From UBA5189 sp035631615 (lineage in GTDB: Bacteria; Chloroflexota; Limnocylindria; Limnocylindrales; CSP1-4), in assembly GCA_035631615.1 (NCBI GenBank), contig DASQIK010000027.1, positions 157,295 to 221,294 of the forward strand: a stretch of DNA of 64,000 nucleotides, read 5' to 3'. The notes below the pieces were generated by a model. The model saw only the letters and a program-made list of their open reading frames with translations, was not told where the DNA came from and searched no databases. Made by a program: the position numbers and the translations under genes. This document shows, piece by piece, positions 33,327 to 41,754 of this stretch (its first letter is position 1; each line of letters starts with the position of its first letter).

Positions 33327-34549
33327 TGCCCGGCCGCGCGCGCGGCGACCCGGGCGCTCCCCTGCCGCCGGCGCCGGACCCGTGGGCCGGCAGCGAGATG
33401 CCGGAGCGGCGAACCGCGCCGCCCTTCCACATGACCGAGATGATCGAGGCCGAGCCCGCCCTGGCCGTGCGCATCCTGGAACGGCTGGCGAGCCCATCGG
33501 GTCCCGCGGCTGCGCTCGCGGCTGCGATTCGAGCGGCGTCGACCCGCGGCCTGCCGATCGTCGTGACCGGCTGCGGCACGAGCGAGCACGGCGCCCTCGG
33601 CACCGTCGAGATCCTGCGCGCCGCGCTCCGGACCGCAGGCCTTCCATGGCAGCTCGGCCGAGGCGGCACGCCGGTGGCCGCGCAGGCGTTCGAAGCCTGG
33701 CTCGAGGACGGGCTCGGTGGCGAGGGCGGCGTCGTCATCGGCGTCAGCCACGAGGGCGGCACGTGGGCGACGAATGGGGCGCTCGAGCGGGCCAAGGCGT
33801 CGGGCGCGATGGTCGCGCTGATCACCGTCTCTGCTCGATCGCCGGGCGCGCACCTTGCCGACGTCACCCTCACGACCGAAGAGCAGGACCAGAGCTGGTG
33901 CCACACGGTGGGCTATGTCTCGCCGTTGCTCGCCGCGGCGGCCGTCGCGGCGCACATCACCCGCGAGCCGCTCGACCCGGGCGTCGTGCAGGACCTCATG
34001 GCCGCCGGGCTCGCACCGGCGGCCGTCGCGGCGACTGAGGCGATGGCCGACGCGTTGGCGAACGTCGATCGGCTGATCGTCATCGGAAGCGGCGTCGATC
34101 GGCCCGCCGCTCGAGAGCTCGTCCTCAAGGTGGAGGAGGGCGCGCACCTCCCCGCCGCGATGCGCGACCTCGAGACGCTGCTCCACGGCCATCTCGCCGG
34201 GATGGACACCCGAACCGGCGTCGTGCTCATCCTCGCGGACCCATCGCGCGCCGACGAGCGAGCCGCCCGCGCCGCGGGCGTCCTGCGCGCCGTCCGCGAG
34301 CTCGGCGGGCCGGCCGGGGCGATTCTCGGCCCACCTTCCGATTCGGCCATCGGCGCCGAACTCGCGCCGGCGGGTCGGCTGCTGGTACCTGCCGCTCCGG
34401 GCGTCCCGCCCGTCGTCGCGGCCGTGCTCGGAACCGCGGTGCCGCTCCAGCTGCTCACCGAGCGCCTCGCCCGGGCACGCGGCGTCGACCCCGACCCCAT
34501 CCGCCGCGACGACCCGACCTACCTTCAAGCCGCAGACGCAGCCGGCTGA
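33326..34549 (+). CDS. SIS-domain sugar-phosphate isomerase-like protein
   Basis: This 407-residue protein resembles the isomerase half of glucosamine-fructose-6-phosphate synthase. It has PPFHMTEMIEAEP at the start and two SIS folds: VVTGCGTSEHGALGTVEIL with GVSHEGGTWAT, and RLIVIGSGVDRPAARELVLK with KVEEGAHLPA. There is no glutaminase domain, so it may isomerise or deaminate a phosphosugar, or only sense one. The ATG overlaps the sodX stop (TGATG), which is a notable coupling to Ni-SOD maturation. Confidence 0.85.
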   Translation: MPGRARGDPGAPLPPAPDPWAGSEMPERRTAPPFHMTEMIEAEPALAVRILERLASPSGPAAALAAAIRAASTRGLPIVVTGCGTSEHGALGTVEILRAALRTAGLPWQLGRGGTPVAAQAFEAWLEDGLGGEGGVVIGVSHEGGTWATNGALERAKASGAMVALITVSARSPGAHLADVTLTTEEQDQSWCHTVGYVSPLLAAAAVAAHITREPLDPGVVQDLMAAGLAPAAVAATEAMADALANVDRLIVIGSGVDRPAARELVLKVEEGAHLPAAMRDLETLLHGHLAGMDTRTGVVLILADPSRADERAARAAGVLRAVRELGGPAGAILGPPSDSAIGAELAPAGRLLVPAAPGVPPVVAAVLGTAVPLQLLTERLARARGVDPDPIRRDDPTYLQAADAAG

Positions 34550-34564
34550 CGCCGGCGGGCGCGG

Positions 34565-35545
34565 TCAGACCTTCCCGACGAGCTCCCTCGCCATCAGGTC
34601 GATCATGTCGCCGTCGCGCGGGAGCAGGTCCTGGAGCATGATCCGCTCGATCCCGGCCGCCGCGTAGCGGCCGACCATCGCGCGCGCCTCGTCCGGCGTC
34701 CCGATGATCCACCGGCTGCGGCGCTTGTCGAGGTACGACCGGGCATCGCCCGAGACGCCGATCGCCGTCAGCAGGTCGCCGGCCCGCCGCTCCACGTCCG
34801 CGTCGGTCGCTCCGATCAGGACGCCGACCATCGCCGACCGCGTCAACGACTTCGGATCTCGTCCGATCGCGGCGCAGGCCGCGTCGAGCTGGGCTTCCTT
34901 GTCGCGAGCGATGTCCGGTGTCGAGGACGACAGGTTGAACTCGTCGGAGTAGCGAGCGGCCATCCGGAAGCCCCGTGGCGAACCCTCGCTTCCGGTGATG
35001 ATCCGGGGCCGCGTCCGCCCGTTCCGGCCGATCGGCCGGCCCGAGCGCTGGACCGGTCCCGCAACGAGCGCGCCACCGCGCACCACGATCTCGTGACCGT
35101 CGAAGTCCCAGCCTGGCGCCTCCTCCCATAGCCCGTGGAGCAGGGCGAGCTGGTCCTCCATGAGGTTCGCGCGCTGCTCGATCGATGGGAACGGCAGCCC
35201 CAGCGGCACGTGGTCCGCCTCGTTCCAGCCGGCACCGACGCCGACCTCGAGCCGGCCGCCGCTCATCTGGTCGACCGTCGTGACGAGCTTCACGAAGTTG
35301 CCCGGATGCCGGAACGTGACCGGGCTGACGAGTGTGCCCAGCCCGATCGTGCTCGTCTCGCGGGCGAGGCCCGCGAGGATCGCCCAGGCGTCGGTCGTCG
35401 GCTGGTCGCTGCCACCCGGAAACGAGGCGTAGTGGTCGCTCCGAAAGAGTGTCTCGAAACCGCCCGCTTCGGCCCGGCGCGCGATCGAGAGCTGGTCCTC
35501 GTACGACAGGCCCTGCTGGGCCTCGATCATCAGCGCGAAGCGCAT
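34565..35545 (-). CDS. LLM-class (luciferase-like) oxidoreductase, probably F420-dependent
   Basis: This 326-residue TIM-barrel protein starts RFALMIEAQQGLSYEDQLSI. It has FRSDHY near residue 35, LARETSTIGLGTLVSPVTFRH, and GRLEVGVGAGWNEADH, all typical of F420-dependent LLM enzymes. It probably transfers hydride between F420 and an unknown substrate. It is divergent from the MarR gene and may be co-regulated with it. Confidence 0.88.
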   Translation of the reverse strand: MRFALMIEAQQGLSYEDQLSIARRAEAGGFETLFRSDHYASFPGGSDQPTTDAWAILAGLARETSTIGLGTLVSPVTFRHPGNFVKLVTTVDQMSGGRLEVGVGAGWNEADHVPLGLPFPSIEQRANLMEDQLALLHGLWEEAPGWDFDGHEIVVRGGALVAGPVQRSGRPIGRNGRTRPRIITGSEGSPRGFRMAARYSDEFNLSSSTPDIARDKEAQLDAACAAIGRDPKSLTRSAMVGVLIGATDADVERRAGDLLTAIGVSGDARSYLDKRRSRWIIGTPDEARAMVGRYAAAGIERIMLQDLLPRDGDMIDLMARELVGKV

Positions 35546-35581
35546 CGGGTTGCCTCCCGGCCGACCGCCAGACGATTGATG

Positions 35582-35609
35582 TTGACGAAATCATTCATGT
35601 CGGTAGAAT
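35582..35609 (+). promoter_or_regulatory. Promoter of the marR-MFS operon with overlapping operator
   Basis: TTGACG (35582-35587) and TAGAAT (35604-35609) are 16 nt apart, an excellent sigma-70 match for this GC-rich genome. CATTC and GAATG form a dyad inside it, fitting self-repression by MarR. Transcription would start near 35616, so the ATG at 35620 is almost leaderless and the ATG at 35608 is excluded. Confidence 0.65.
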
Positions 35610-35619
35610 GCTTCATGAC

Positions 35620-36111
35620 ATGCGAAGTACTGCCGACGCCTCGGACGTCGACGCCATCCTGACAGAAGTCGCCGGATGGATGGCCGACCTGCGCTGTGCG
35701 TCGATGGGCCGCCTCGTCCAGGGCCACGTGAGCCTGAGCCAGATGCATGTCCTGTGGCTGCTGCAGCACCACGGCGCGATGTCGATGAGCCGGCTCGCGG
35801 ACCTCCTGGACGTCTCGATGTCGAACGCCACCGGCCTCATCGATCGGATGGAGGAGCACGGACTCATCGAGCGCGTCCGCGTGCCCGACGACCGCCGCAT
35901 CGTCCTCGTCCGCCCGGCGGCCGCGGGCCTGCAGGCCCTGTCCGAGACCGAGTCGTCGAAGCGCGAGCGGATGCGCGGCGTGATCGGGCGCCTGCCCGCC
36001 TCGGAGCAGCCCATCGTCCTCGCCGCACTGCGCAGCCTCCGGCGCGCGCTGTCGGCCGAGGCCGGCCCGGACCTCGTCCACGAGCACCACTTCGCCGACG
36101 CGGCGAGCTGA
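35620..36111 (+). CDS. MarR-family transcriptional regulator
   Basis: This 163-residue protein has the MarR winged helix: LSQMHVLWLLQHHGAMSMSR, then LADLLDVSMSNATGLIDRME and the wing VRVPDDRRIVLVRPA. It is encoded 30 bp ahead of a multidrug-type MFS transporter and divergent from an oxidoreductase, the standard setting for a ligand-relieved repressor of efflux. The promoter position supports ATG 35620 over 35608. Confidence 0.92.
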   Translation: MRSTADASDVDAILTEVAGWMADLRCASMGRLVQGHVSLSQMHVLWLLQHHGAMSMSRLADLLDVSMSNATGLIDRMEEHGLIERVRVPDDRRIVLVRPAAAGLQALSETESSKRERMRGVIGRLPASEQPIVLAALRSLRRALSAEAGPDLVHEHHFADAAS

Positions 36112-36141
36112 TCCAGCCCCCCCAGCAGTCAAAGGAAGGCC

Positions 36142-37815
36142 ATGGAATCGTTTCCGACAGAAGCAGACCACACGCCGTCGGTCGCCGAAGATCCGGCACT
36201 CGGCCTGAGCCAACGCACCAAGTTCGAGATCCTCGGGGCGATCATGCTCGGGCTGTTCCTGGGCGCGCTCGACCAGACGATCGTCGGGCCGGTGCTGCCG
36301 ACCATCGTGACGCAGCTGCACGGCGCGGACCTGTATACGTGGGTCGTCACCGTGTACCTGCTGACCAGCACGGTCTCGGTGCCGATCTACGGCAAGCTCT
36401 CGGACCTGTACGGCCGGAAGCAGCTCCTGATCGGCGGGATCGTCCTATTCCTGATCGGCTCGGCCCTGTCCGGGCTCAGCCAGGAGATGTGGCAGCTGAT
36501 CCTCTTCCGTGGCATCCAGGGGCTCGGCGCCGGTGCGCTGTTCCCGATCTCCCTGGCCGTCATCGGTGACCTGTTCTCCCCCGCCGAACGAGGCAAGTAC
36601 CAGGGCCTGTTCGGTCTCGTGTTCGGTGTCTCGTTCATCGTCGGTCCACTCCTCGGCGGCTTCCTGACGACGACGTTCTCCTGGCACTGGATCTTCTACG
36701 TCAACATTCCGGTTGGCCTCGTCGCGCTGTTCGTGATCGGCCGCCTGCTCCCGAACATCCACCACCCGCCGAAGGACGCGCGCATCGATTGGCTCGGCGT
36801 CGCAACGCTCGTCCTGGGCCTCGTGCCGATCCTGATCGGCTTCACGCAGGCGGAGACGAAGGCCTTCAGCGACATCAACGTGTGGGCCTGGCTCGCCGCC
36901 GGCGCGGCGTTCCTCGTGATCTTCGTCTTCGTCGAGGGCCGAGTGGCCCAGCCGATCATCCCGCTCCATCTCTTCCGGAACCGGACCTTCTCGGCGTCGA
37001 TGGTGTCGATCTTCTTCGCCACCTTCGGCTTCGGCGCCGCGATCATCTTCCTGCCGTTGTACTTCCAGGTCGTCGAGGGTGCCGACGCGACCACATCGGG
37101 CTTGAAGCTCTTCCCGTTCCTGATCGGATTGATCGGGTCGTCGATCGGCTCGGGCTTCATCGTCAGCCGCACCGGGCGCTACAAGCCGATCGTGGTCGCC
37201 GGCCTCGTGATCCTGACCATCGGCCTCGCGCTCATGACCCAGCTTCGCTACACGACGGACGATGTCGTGCTGTGGGCGTGGATGTTCGTCGCCGGCCTCG
37301 GCGTCGGCCCGACGTTCGCGGTCTTCACGATCATCGTGCAGAACTCGGTCGACTTCCACGAGATGGGCACCGCGACGAGCGACCTGACGCTGTTCCGGCA
37401 GATCGGAACGACGATTGGGATCGCGATGGCGTTCACCCTGTTCCGGGTCAACCTGACCTGGGACCTGCTCCACGACAGGATCGTCGCCGCCGGGGCACCG
37501 GTCGCACTCGTGCCGGCGACGCCACCGGCAGGTTTCGATCTCGGTGCCCTGACCTCGGTTGGCAGCACGGCGAACCCACTGGCCTTCCTGAGCCAGCTGC
37601 CGGCCGCCGCCCAGAAGATCTTCCTGAACGGCTTCCACGACGCCTTCACGCTGTCGATCTCCAGCAGCATGTGGCTGGGTGTCGGCGCGGCTGCCGTGGC
37701 GGTGGTTGGGGCTCTGGCGCTGAAGGAGATCCCGCTTCGGCGGACCGCCAGCCCCGGAGCCCAGCGGATGGCGGACGCTCGCGCGGAGGGCAGCCGGTTG
37801 CCCGCGGCCGACTGA
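36142..37815 (+). CDS. DHA2 (EmrB/QacA-type) MFS efflux transporter
   Basis: These 557 residues form about 14 transmembrane segments. Motif C-like and motif A sequences are present (LGALDQTIVGPVLPTI, YGKLSDLYGRKQLLI), and FRGIQGLGAGALFPISLAVI is typical of the DHA2 drug/proton antiporters. It would export toxic compounds across the cytoplasmic membrane. AAGGAAGG precedes the ATG. It follows the MarR gene in one operon and is closed by a strong terminator. Confidence 0.93.
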   Translation: MESFPTEADHTPSVAEDPALGLSQRTKFEILGAIMLGLFLGALDQTIVGPVLPTIVTQLHGADLYTWVVTVYLLTSTVSVPIYGKLSDLYGRKQLLIGGIVLFLIGSALSGLSQEMWQLILFRGIQGLGAGALFPISLAVIGDLFSPAERGKYQGLFGLVFGVSFIVGPLLGGFLTTTFSWHWIFYVNIPVGLVALFVIGRLLPNIHHPPKDARIDWLGVATLVLGLVPILIGFTQAETKAFSDINVWAWLAAGAAFLVIFVFVEGRVAQPIIPLHLFRNRTFSASMVSIFFATFGFGAAIIFLPLYFQVVEGADATTSGLKLFPFLIGLIGSSIGSGFIVSRTGRYKPIVVAGLVILTIGLALMTQLRYTTDDVVLWAWMFVAGLGVGPTFAVFTIIVQNSVDFHEMGTATSDLTLFRQIGTTIGIAMAFTLFRVNLTWDLLHDRIVAAGAPVALVPATPPAGFDLGALTSVGSTANPLAFLSQLPAAAQKIFLNGFHDAFTLSISSSMWLGVGAAAVAVVGALALKEIPLRRTASPGAQRMADARAEGSRLPAAD

Positions 37816-37835
37816 CCGTTCCGCTCCCGGCACAC

Positions 37836-37877
37836 GACCCCGGCGTGGACAGACCACCCGGGGTCGATTCGTCTTTT
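37836..37877 (+). terminator. Rho-independent terminator after the MFS gene
   Basis: GACCCCGG (37836-37843) pairs with CCGGGGTC (37858-37865), extended inside by GTGG/CCAC around ACAGA. The stem is followed by GATTCGTCTTTT. It lies 20 bp after the MFS stop and just before the Rieske gene. Confidence 0.75.
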
Positions 37878-37895
37878 GCGACTAGGATCGGGGTC

Positions 37896-38384
37896 GTGAT
37901 CACGGCCCCGCTGGTCGCCGCCATCCCTCGCGGCCTCACCGCTGTCGGCGCAGGCGCGGCGCCGTACCAGCCCGCGCTGCCCGCCGACGACCTGCCGCTT
38001 GGTGCCATGCGGCGCGTGATATTCGACGACCTCGACGTCCTGTTGGCGCACACGTCGAATGGGATCGTCGCGGTCGACGACCGATGCCCGCACATGTCGG
38101 CGCCGCTTTCGATCGGGTCGCTTGACGACTGCGTCGTCAACTGCCCGCTCCACGACGGTCGGTTCGACCTCTCGACCGGCGACGTCAACCGAATGCCGAC
38201 GACCGGCGGCCTGCTCCCCGATGGGACGTACGTGCCGGTCTGGACGCCGGAAGGCAAGGACCCGAAGCCGGACCCGCCCGGCCTGAAGGCTGAGGCCCGC
38301 CGGCTGACCCGCGTCCGCCGCTTCCGCTACTACCCCGTTCGCATCCGCGACGGGATCATCGAGGTCGCGATCCCGGTCGGGTAG
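37896..38384 (+). CDS. Rieske [2Fe-2S] ferredoxin-like protein
   Basis: This 162-residue protein starts with GTG at 37896. It has the two Rieske cluster boxes, C-P-H in DRCPHMSAPLSIGSL and C-P-L-H in VVNCPLHDGRFDLSTG, spaced as in soluble ferredoxins of dioxygenase systems. No oxygenase subunit is nearby, so its redox partner is unknown. Its last 29 bp overlap the convergent LOG gene. Confidence 0.88.
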   Translation: MITAPLVAAIPRGLTAVGAGAAPYQPALPADDLPLGAMRRVIFDDLDVLLAHTSNGIVAVDDRCPHMSAPLSIGSLDDCVVNCPLHDGRFDLSTGDVNRMPTTGGLLPDGTYVPVWTPEGKDPKPDPPGLKAEARRLTRVRRFRYYPVRIRDGIIEVAIPVG

Positions 38385-39225
38385 CCACCAGCGTCTCAGT
38401 GTCGCCGGACTCGGCGCGGCGGCGCGAGCCCTCCCGAACAATCTTGATGACCTGCTCCGGATCGTCGGTGATCTGGACCAGGTCAATGTCCGCCGGAGCG
38501 ATCATGCCGCCGGTGAGCAGGGTCTCGCGGATGTAGCTCACGAGCCCACCGAAGAACTGGCTGCCGACGAGGACGACCGGGAAATGCCGGATCTTGCCGG
38601 TCTGGATGAGCGTGAGCGCCTCGAACAGCTCGTCCATCGTGCCGAAGCCGCCCGGCAGGATCACGAAGCCATCGGCGTACTTCACGAACATCACCTTGCG
38701 AGCGAAGAAATACCGGAACTCGACGCCAAGATCGACGTACGGGTTGATGGCCTGCTCGTGCGGCAGCTCGATGTTGCACCCGATCGAGAGGCCGCCGCCC
38801 TCCTGGCAGCCGCGGTTCGCCGCCTCCATGACCCCCGGCCCGCCGCCGGTGATCACGGCGTAGCCCTCCTGCGCGAGCAGGCGCCCGATCTCGCGGGCCT
38901 GGTCGTACGCGGGCGAGCCCTCGTGGACGCGGGCCGAGCCGAAAACGGTGATCGCGGGCCCGATCTCGGCCATCGCATCGAAGCCCTCGACGAACTCGCT
39001 CATGATCCGAAGGGCGCGCCACGGGTCGGTGTCGAGGAAGGCGGGGCGCTCGGTGCGCTCGAGGAGCTTGCGATCCTCGGTCATCGTCGGGTCGCCGGGC
39101 ATCTTCTTGCCGATGTCGCGGCCCATCACCAGGCGGCCGGACCGCCGATGCTCGCCGATCGGCTCCCCGGTGCCGTCGGGCGGGGCGGCCTCCCGACGCT
39201 GCTCCTCGCCGCCACGCTCCCGCAT
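38356..39225 (-). CDS. LOG-family nucleoside-5'-monophosphate phosphoribohydrolase
   Basis: This 289-residue protein has a Rossmann fold with GSARVHEGSPAYDQAREIG, GGGPGVMEAANRG and the signature PGGFGTMDELFEALTL, which marks LOG/TIGR00730 enzymes. These release the base from AMP-type or cytokinin nucleotides. The first 45 residues are charged and not part of the fold; an ATG at residue 48 is an alternative start. Confidence 0.9.
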   Translation of the reverse strand: MRERGGEEQRREAAPPDGTGEPIGEHRRSGRLVMGRDIGKKMPGDPTMTEDRKLLERTERPAFLDTDPWRALRIMSEFVEGFDAMAEIGPAITVFGSARVHEGSPAYDQAREIGRLLAQEGYAVITGGGPGVMEAANRGCQEGGGLSIGCNIELPHEQAINPYVDLGVEFRYFFARKVMFVKYADGFVILPGGFGTMDELFEALTLIQTGKIRHFPVVLVGSQFFGGLVSYIRETLLTGGMIAPADIDLVQITDDPEQVIKIVREGSRRRAESGDTETLVATRPGSRPR

Positions 39226-39277
39226 CGTCGCCTCCTCGATCAGCGCCTCGAAACGCCCGTGGGCGCATCCTACGACG

Positions 39278-39466
39278 GTGCGCGATCGAACCCGTGTTGT
39301 CGTTGCGGCCGTGCTGGGGCTGGTCGGCCTCGTCTGGCTGGCGCAGGGCCTCGGCTACCTCCCGGGCAGCTTCATGACCGGCGACCGATTCTGGGCGTAT
39401 GTCGGCGCCGCGCTCCTGGTCGGTGCCTTCGTCTACGCGGCATGGCCGCGGTTGCGGCACCGCTGA
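39278..39466 (+). CDS. 62-residue two-helix membrane protein
   Basis: The GTG at 39278 opens a short ORF with two hydrophobic stretches (VVVAAVLGLVGLVWLAQGLG and FWAYVGAALLVGAFVYAAW) separated by a polar loop. Many bacteria encode such small DUF-type membrane proteins. It is divergent from the LOG gene. Function unknown. Confidence 0.6.
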   Translation: MRDRTRVVVAAVLGLVGLVWLAQGLGYLPGSFMTGDRFWAYVGAALLVGAFVYAAWPRLRHR

Positions 39467-39482
39467 CGGAGCGGATGGCGCA

Positions 39483-39992
39483 CTAGGTCGAGTCGGACCT
39501 CGGTTCGAGGACGACGATCGCTGTCTCGGTCGCTCGGTTGTCGACGAACGGCTTGTTGCCGGGGAACAAGGCCCATAGCCGCTCGCGCTCCTCGCCCGTC
39601 GCCGCGTGCGCCCGGACCTGCAGCGTGCGGCCCTTCAGCTCGATCGAGGCGTCGGGGTGGGCCTGGAGGTTCACCCACCAGGCCGGGGTCCCCTCCATCC
39701 AGCCGTTCATGGCGACGGTGACGATGTTCGGGCCATCCTCGTGGTAGCCGAGGATCGCCACACGCTCCTTGCCGGACCTGCGCCCGATGGTGTGGAGACG
39801 GAAGGTCCCCCACTTCTGCGGCGTCGCCCGCCACAGCCCGCGCCGCCCGCCGGTCCAGCGGTAGATTGCTCGATGCGTCGCCCAGGCCAGCCGGATGAAC
39901 CAGCCCGGAGGCATCCGGGGACGTTTCTCGATCACGTTGGCGGCGTCGGCCGCTGGGCTGTCCTTCATGGCGTTCGTTGGGGGCGCGCTCAC
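39483..39992 (-). CDS. Deazaflavin (F420)-dependent nitroreductase-like protein
   Basis: This 169-residue split barrel matches the Ddn/DUF385 family: FRLHTIGRRSGKERVAILGY, then NGWMEGTPAWWVNLQAHPDA and LKGRTLQVRAH. These enzymes use reduced F420. The GTG at 39992 overlaps the stop of the DUF1254-like gene (GTGA), so it is probably the last gene of that operon. Confidence 0.87.
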   Translation of the reverse strand: MSAPPTNAMKDSPAADAANVIEKRPRMPPGWFIRLAWATHRAIYRWTGGRRGLWRATPQKWGTFRLHTIGRRSGKERVAILGYHEDGPNIVTVAMNGWMEGTPAWWVNLQAHPDASIELKGRTLQVRAHAATGEERERLWALFPGNKPFVDNRATETAIVVLEPRSDST

Positions 39993-40666
39993 GGAACCGC
40001 GTTCACGGCTGGCGTGGTGAGCGGTGTGAGCTGGATCTGCTTCGCGAGCGCATATGCGACCTGCCGGTCGTGGTCATCGGCAGCGAACACCCGACCGATG
40101 ACGAGGGCGGAATGATGCGGCAGCTCGATCCGCGTCATCCCCTCGGGGGCGCTCGCAGTCCGATTCCGCTCGCACAAGAGGAACGCCCCGGCGCCGGTTC
40201 CCGTGGTCCGCTTTCCGACGTAGGCAACGTTGCCGCCATTGGTCGGGTCGGTGAGCTGCACGCTGTAGTACCGCCCCGCCATCTCGGGCACATGCAACAC
40301 CTGTGGTCCCGCGCGCAGGTCGAGCCAGCCGCCGATGTAGACGACGTCGTCCGTACCGACCGCCATCAAGCTGCCGCTCGAAGCAGACTCGGAGGAGCGC
40401 GTTCGCACGGCATACAGGGTGTTGACCGGGATCGGGCCGCCGCCGAACCCGTGTTTGAGGATCGCGCGCTTGAATCCGCCGACCGTGATCTGGGGCCAGA
40501 AGTAGATGAAGATCGCGGTCCCGAGCAGCCACACGACGGCGGCCGCCACCGCGAGCGGGAAGATCCCGGCCACGCCGTCCGCGAGCCGCCGGTAGGTAAC
40601 CCAGGCGAACACCGCCAGGATGGCGGCGGTGATCGGGTAGGGATACTTCAGGATCAGGCGATTCAC
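39989..40666 (-). CDS. DUF1254-like membrane-anchored protein
   Basis: This 225-residue protein has two N-terminal hydrophobic helices. A beta-rich domain follows, with NTLYAVRTRSSESASSGSL and VLHVPEMAGRYYSVQLTDP, the hallmark of the DUF1254 half of COG5361 proteins. The matching DUF1214 half is encoded separately just upstream, so the usual single protein is split into two coupled genes. The biochemical role is unknown. Confidence 0.8.
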   Translation of the reverse strand: MNRLILKYPYPITAAILAVFAWVTYRRLADGVAGIFPLAVAAAVVWLLGTAIFIYFWPQITVGGFKRAILKHGFGGGPIPVNTLYAVRTRSSESASSGSLMAVGTDDVVYIGGWLDLRAGPQVLHVPEMAGRYYSVQLTDPTNGGNVAYVGKRTTGTGAGAFLLCERNRTASAPEGMTRIELPHHSALVIGRVFAADDHDRQVAYALAKQIQLTPLTTPAVNAVP

Positions 40667-40667
40667 G

Positions 40668-41270
40668 TCACGAGATCCTGATGACCGCCGGCACGTCGTA
40701 GCTGCCGTCCAGGATGGCCCGGCCGGGCAGGTAGGCGCGCAGCATCAGCCTGAATCTGCCGGTAGGTGCCGAGAGCCAGTTCCGTCCGGGCCCGCTCGGC
40801 GCCTGGGCCTGGATCAGGATGTCGACCGAACCATCCGCGTTGGTCACGAGGCCCGAATGATCATCCACGCTCGATCGACCGGTCGGGCCGCTGACCATGT
40901 ACCCGATGGTGTCCGTCGCGGTGAGCGACCAGAAGGCGTCGTTCGGCGGAAGCTGCCCTGACGGGAAGTGCAGGCGGTACGCGTGCTCGCCACTGAGCTT
41001 CGCTCCTGCCCCGTCCACGCTCGTCGTCCAGTAGGCGGCCTCTTCGAACACGTTGACGACCGGGAGCGCCTTCTGCAATGCGGCTCGCACGAGCAGTCCG
41101 TTGTCGGGCTGACCGGCCCTGCGGATCGAGCTCCAACCGTTGACCGTCGTCGTCTCCGCCCTGGCCACGGAATCGAGCACGAGGATGGTCGTCAGGAAGG
41201 CCAGCGTGGCACCGATGATCACACCCTGAACGACACCAGAGCCGGCCACCCAGGACAGGATGCCACTCAT
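40668..41270 (-). CDS. DUF1214-like membrane-anchored protein
   Basis: This 200-residue protein has one N-terminal transmembrane helix. It then carries the DUF1214 pattern: FPSGQLPPNDAFWSLTATD, DILIQAQAPSGPGRNWLSAP, and RLMLRAYLP. Its stop is one base from the GTG of the DUF1254-like gene. The two proteins probably form one periplasmic beta-sandwich assembly. Confidence 0.82.
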   Translation of the reverse strand: MSGILSWVAGSGVVQGVIIGATLAFLTTILVLDSVARAETTTVNGWSSIRRAGQPDNGLLVRAALQKALPVVNVFEEAAYWTTSVDGAGAKLSGEHAYRLHFPSGQLPPNDAFWSLTATDTIGYMVSGPTGRSSVDDHSGLVTNADGSVDILIQAQAPSGPGRNWLSAPTGRFRLMLRAYLPGRAILDGSYDVPAVIRIS

Positions 41271-41283
41271 ATGAATCTCGCCA

Positions 41284-41754
41284 TCAGCCGACCCGCACCC
41301 GTGCCGGCACGATCCGGATCGGGACGCTGAAGTTCCTGGCCGTCTCCGTGAAGTCCAGGCCCCAATGGGCGTGGGGCTCGGTGTACTTCGCGACGTAGCC
41401 CGGGTGGAGGTCGAGGGGTGGGATCGACGGATCGATGACGGCTGTGCCCTCGAGGATGAGCCAATGGTCGCCGAAGGGATCCGTTTCGAGGTGAAACGAT
41501 ACGGCCGGGGACTGACCGATGTTGCGGAGCTTCGGCGTGCCCGGTTGGCTGTAGAAGAATAGGCGGCCGTCCTCGAAGATAAAGGACACGATCGACGACT
41601 GCACCCGCCCATCCGGGGCGACGGTCGTGAGCCAGGCCACGACATCGCGTTGAACGTGATCCCGCGCCCATGCACCTTCGTCGCGGGCGAGCGCAGCCGC
41701 CAGTGGGTCGGTCAACGGTCCCTCGGCCTCAGCCACTGCTACCTCCGGCCACAT
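41284..41754 (-). CDS. PPOX-class, probably F420-dependent, oxidoreductase
   Basis: This 156-residue split barrel has DVVAWLTTVAPDGRVQSSIV, then RLFFYSQPGTPKLRNIGQSP and VSFHLETDPFGDH, as in the F420-binding PPOX branch. It starts at ATG 41754, inside the end of the beta-propeller lipoprotein gene (26-bp overlap). It ends 13 bp before the DUF1214-like gene, so it may belong to the same operon. Confidence 0.85.
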   Translation of the reverse strand: MWPEVAVAEAEGPLTDPLAAALARDEGAWARDHVQRDVVAWLTTVAPDGRVQSSIVSFIFEDGRLFFYSQPGTPKLRNIGQSPAVSFHLETDPFGDHWLILEGTAVIDPSIPPLDLHPGYVAKYTEPHAHWGLDFTETARNFSVPIRIVPARVRVG

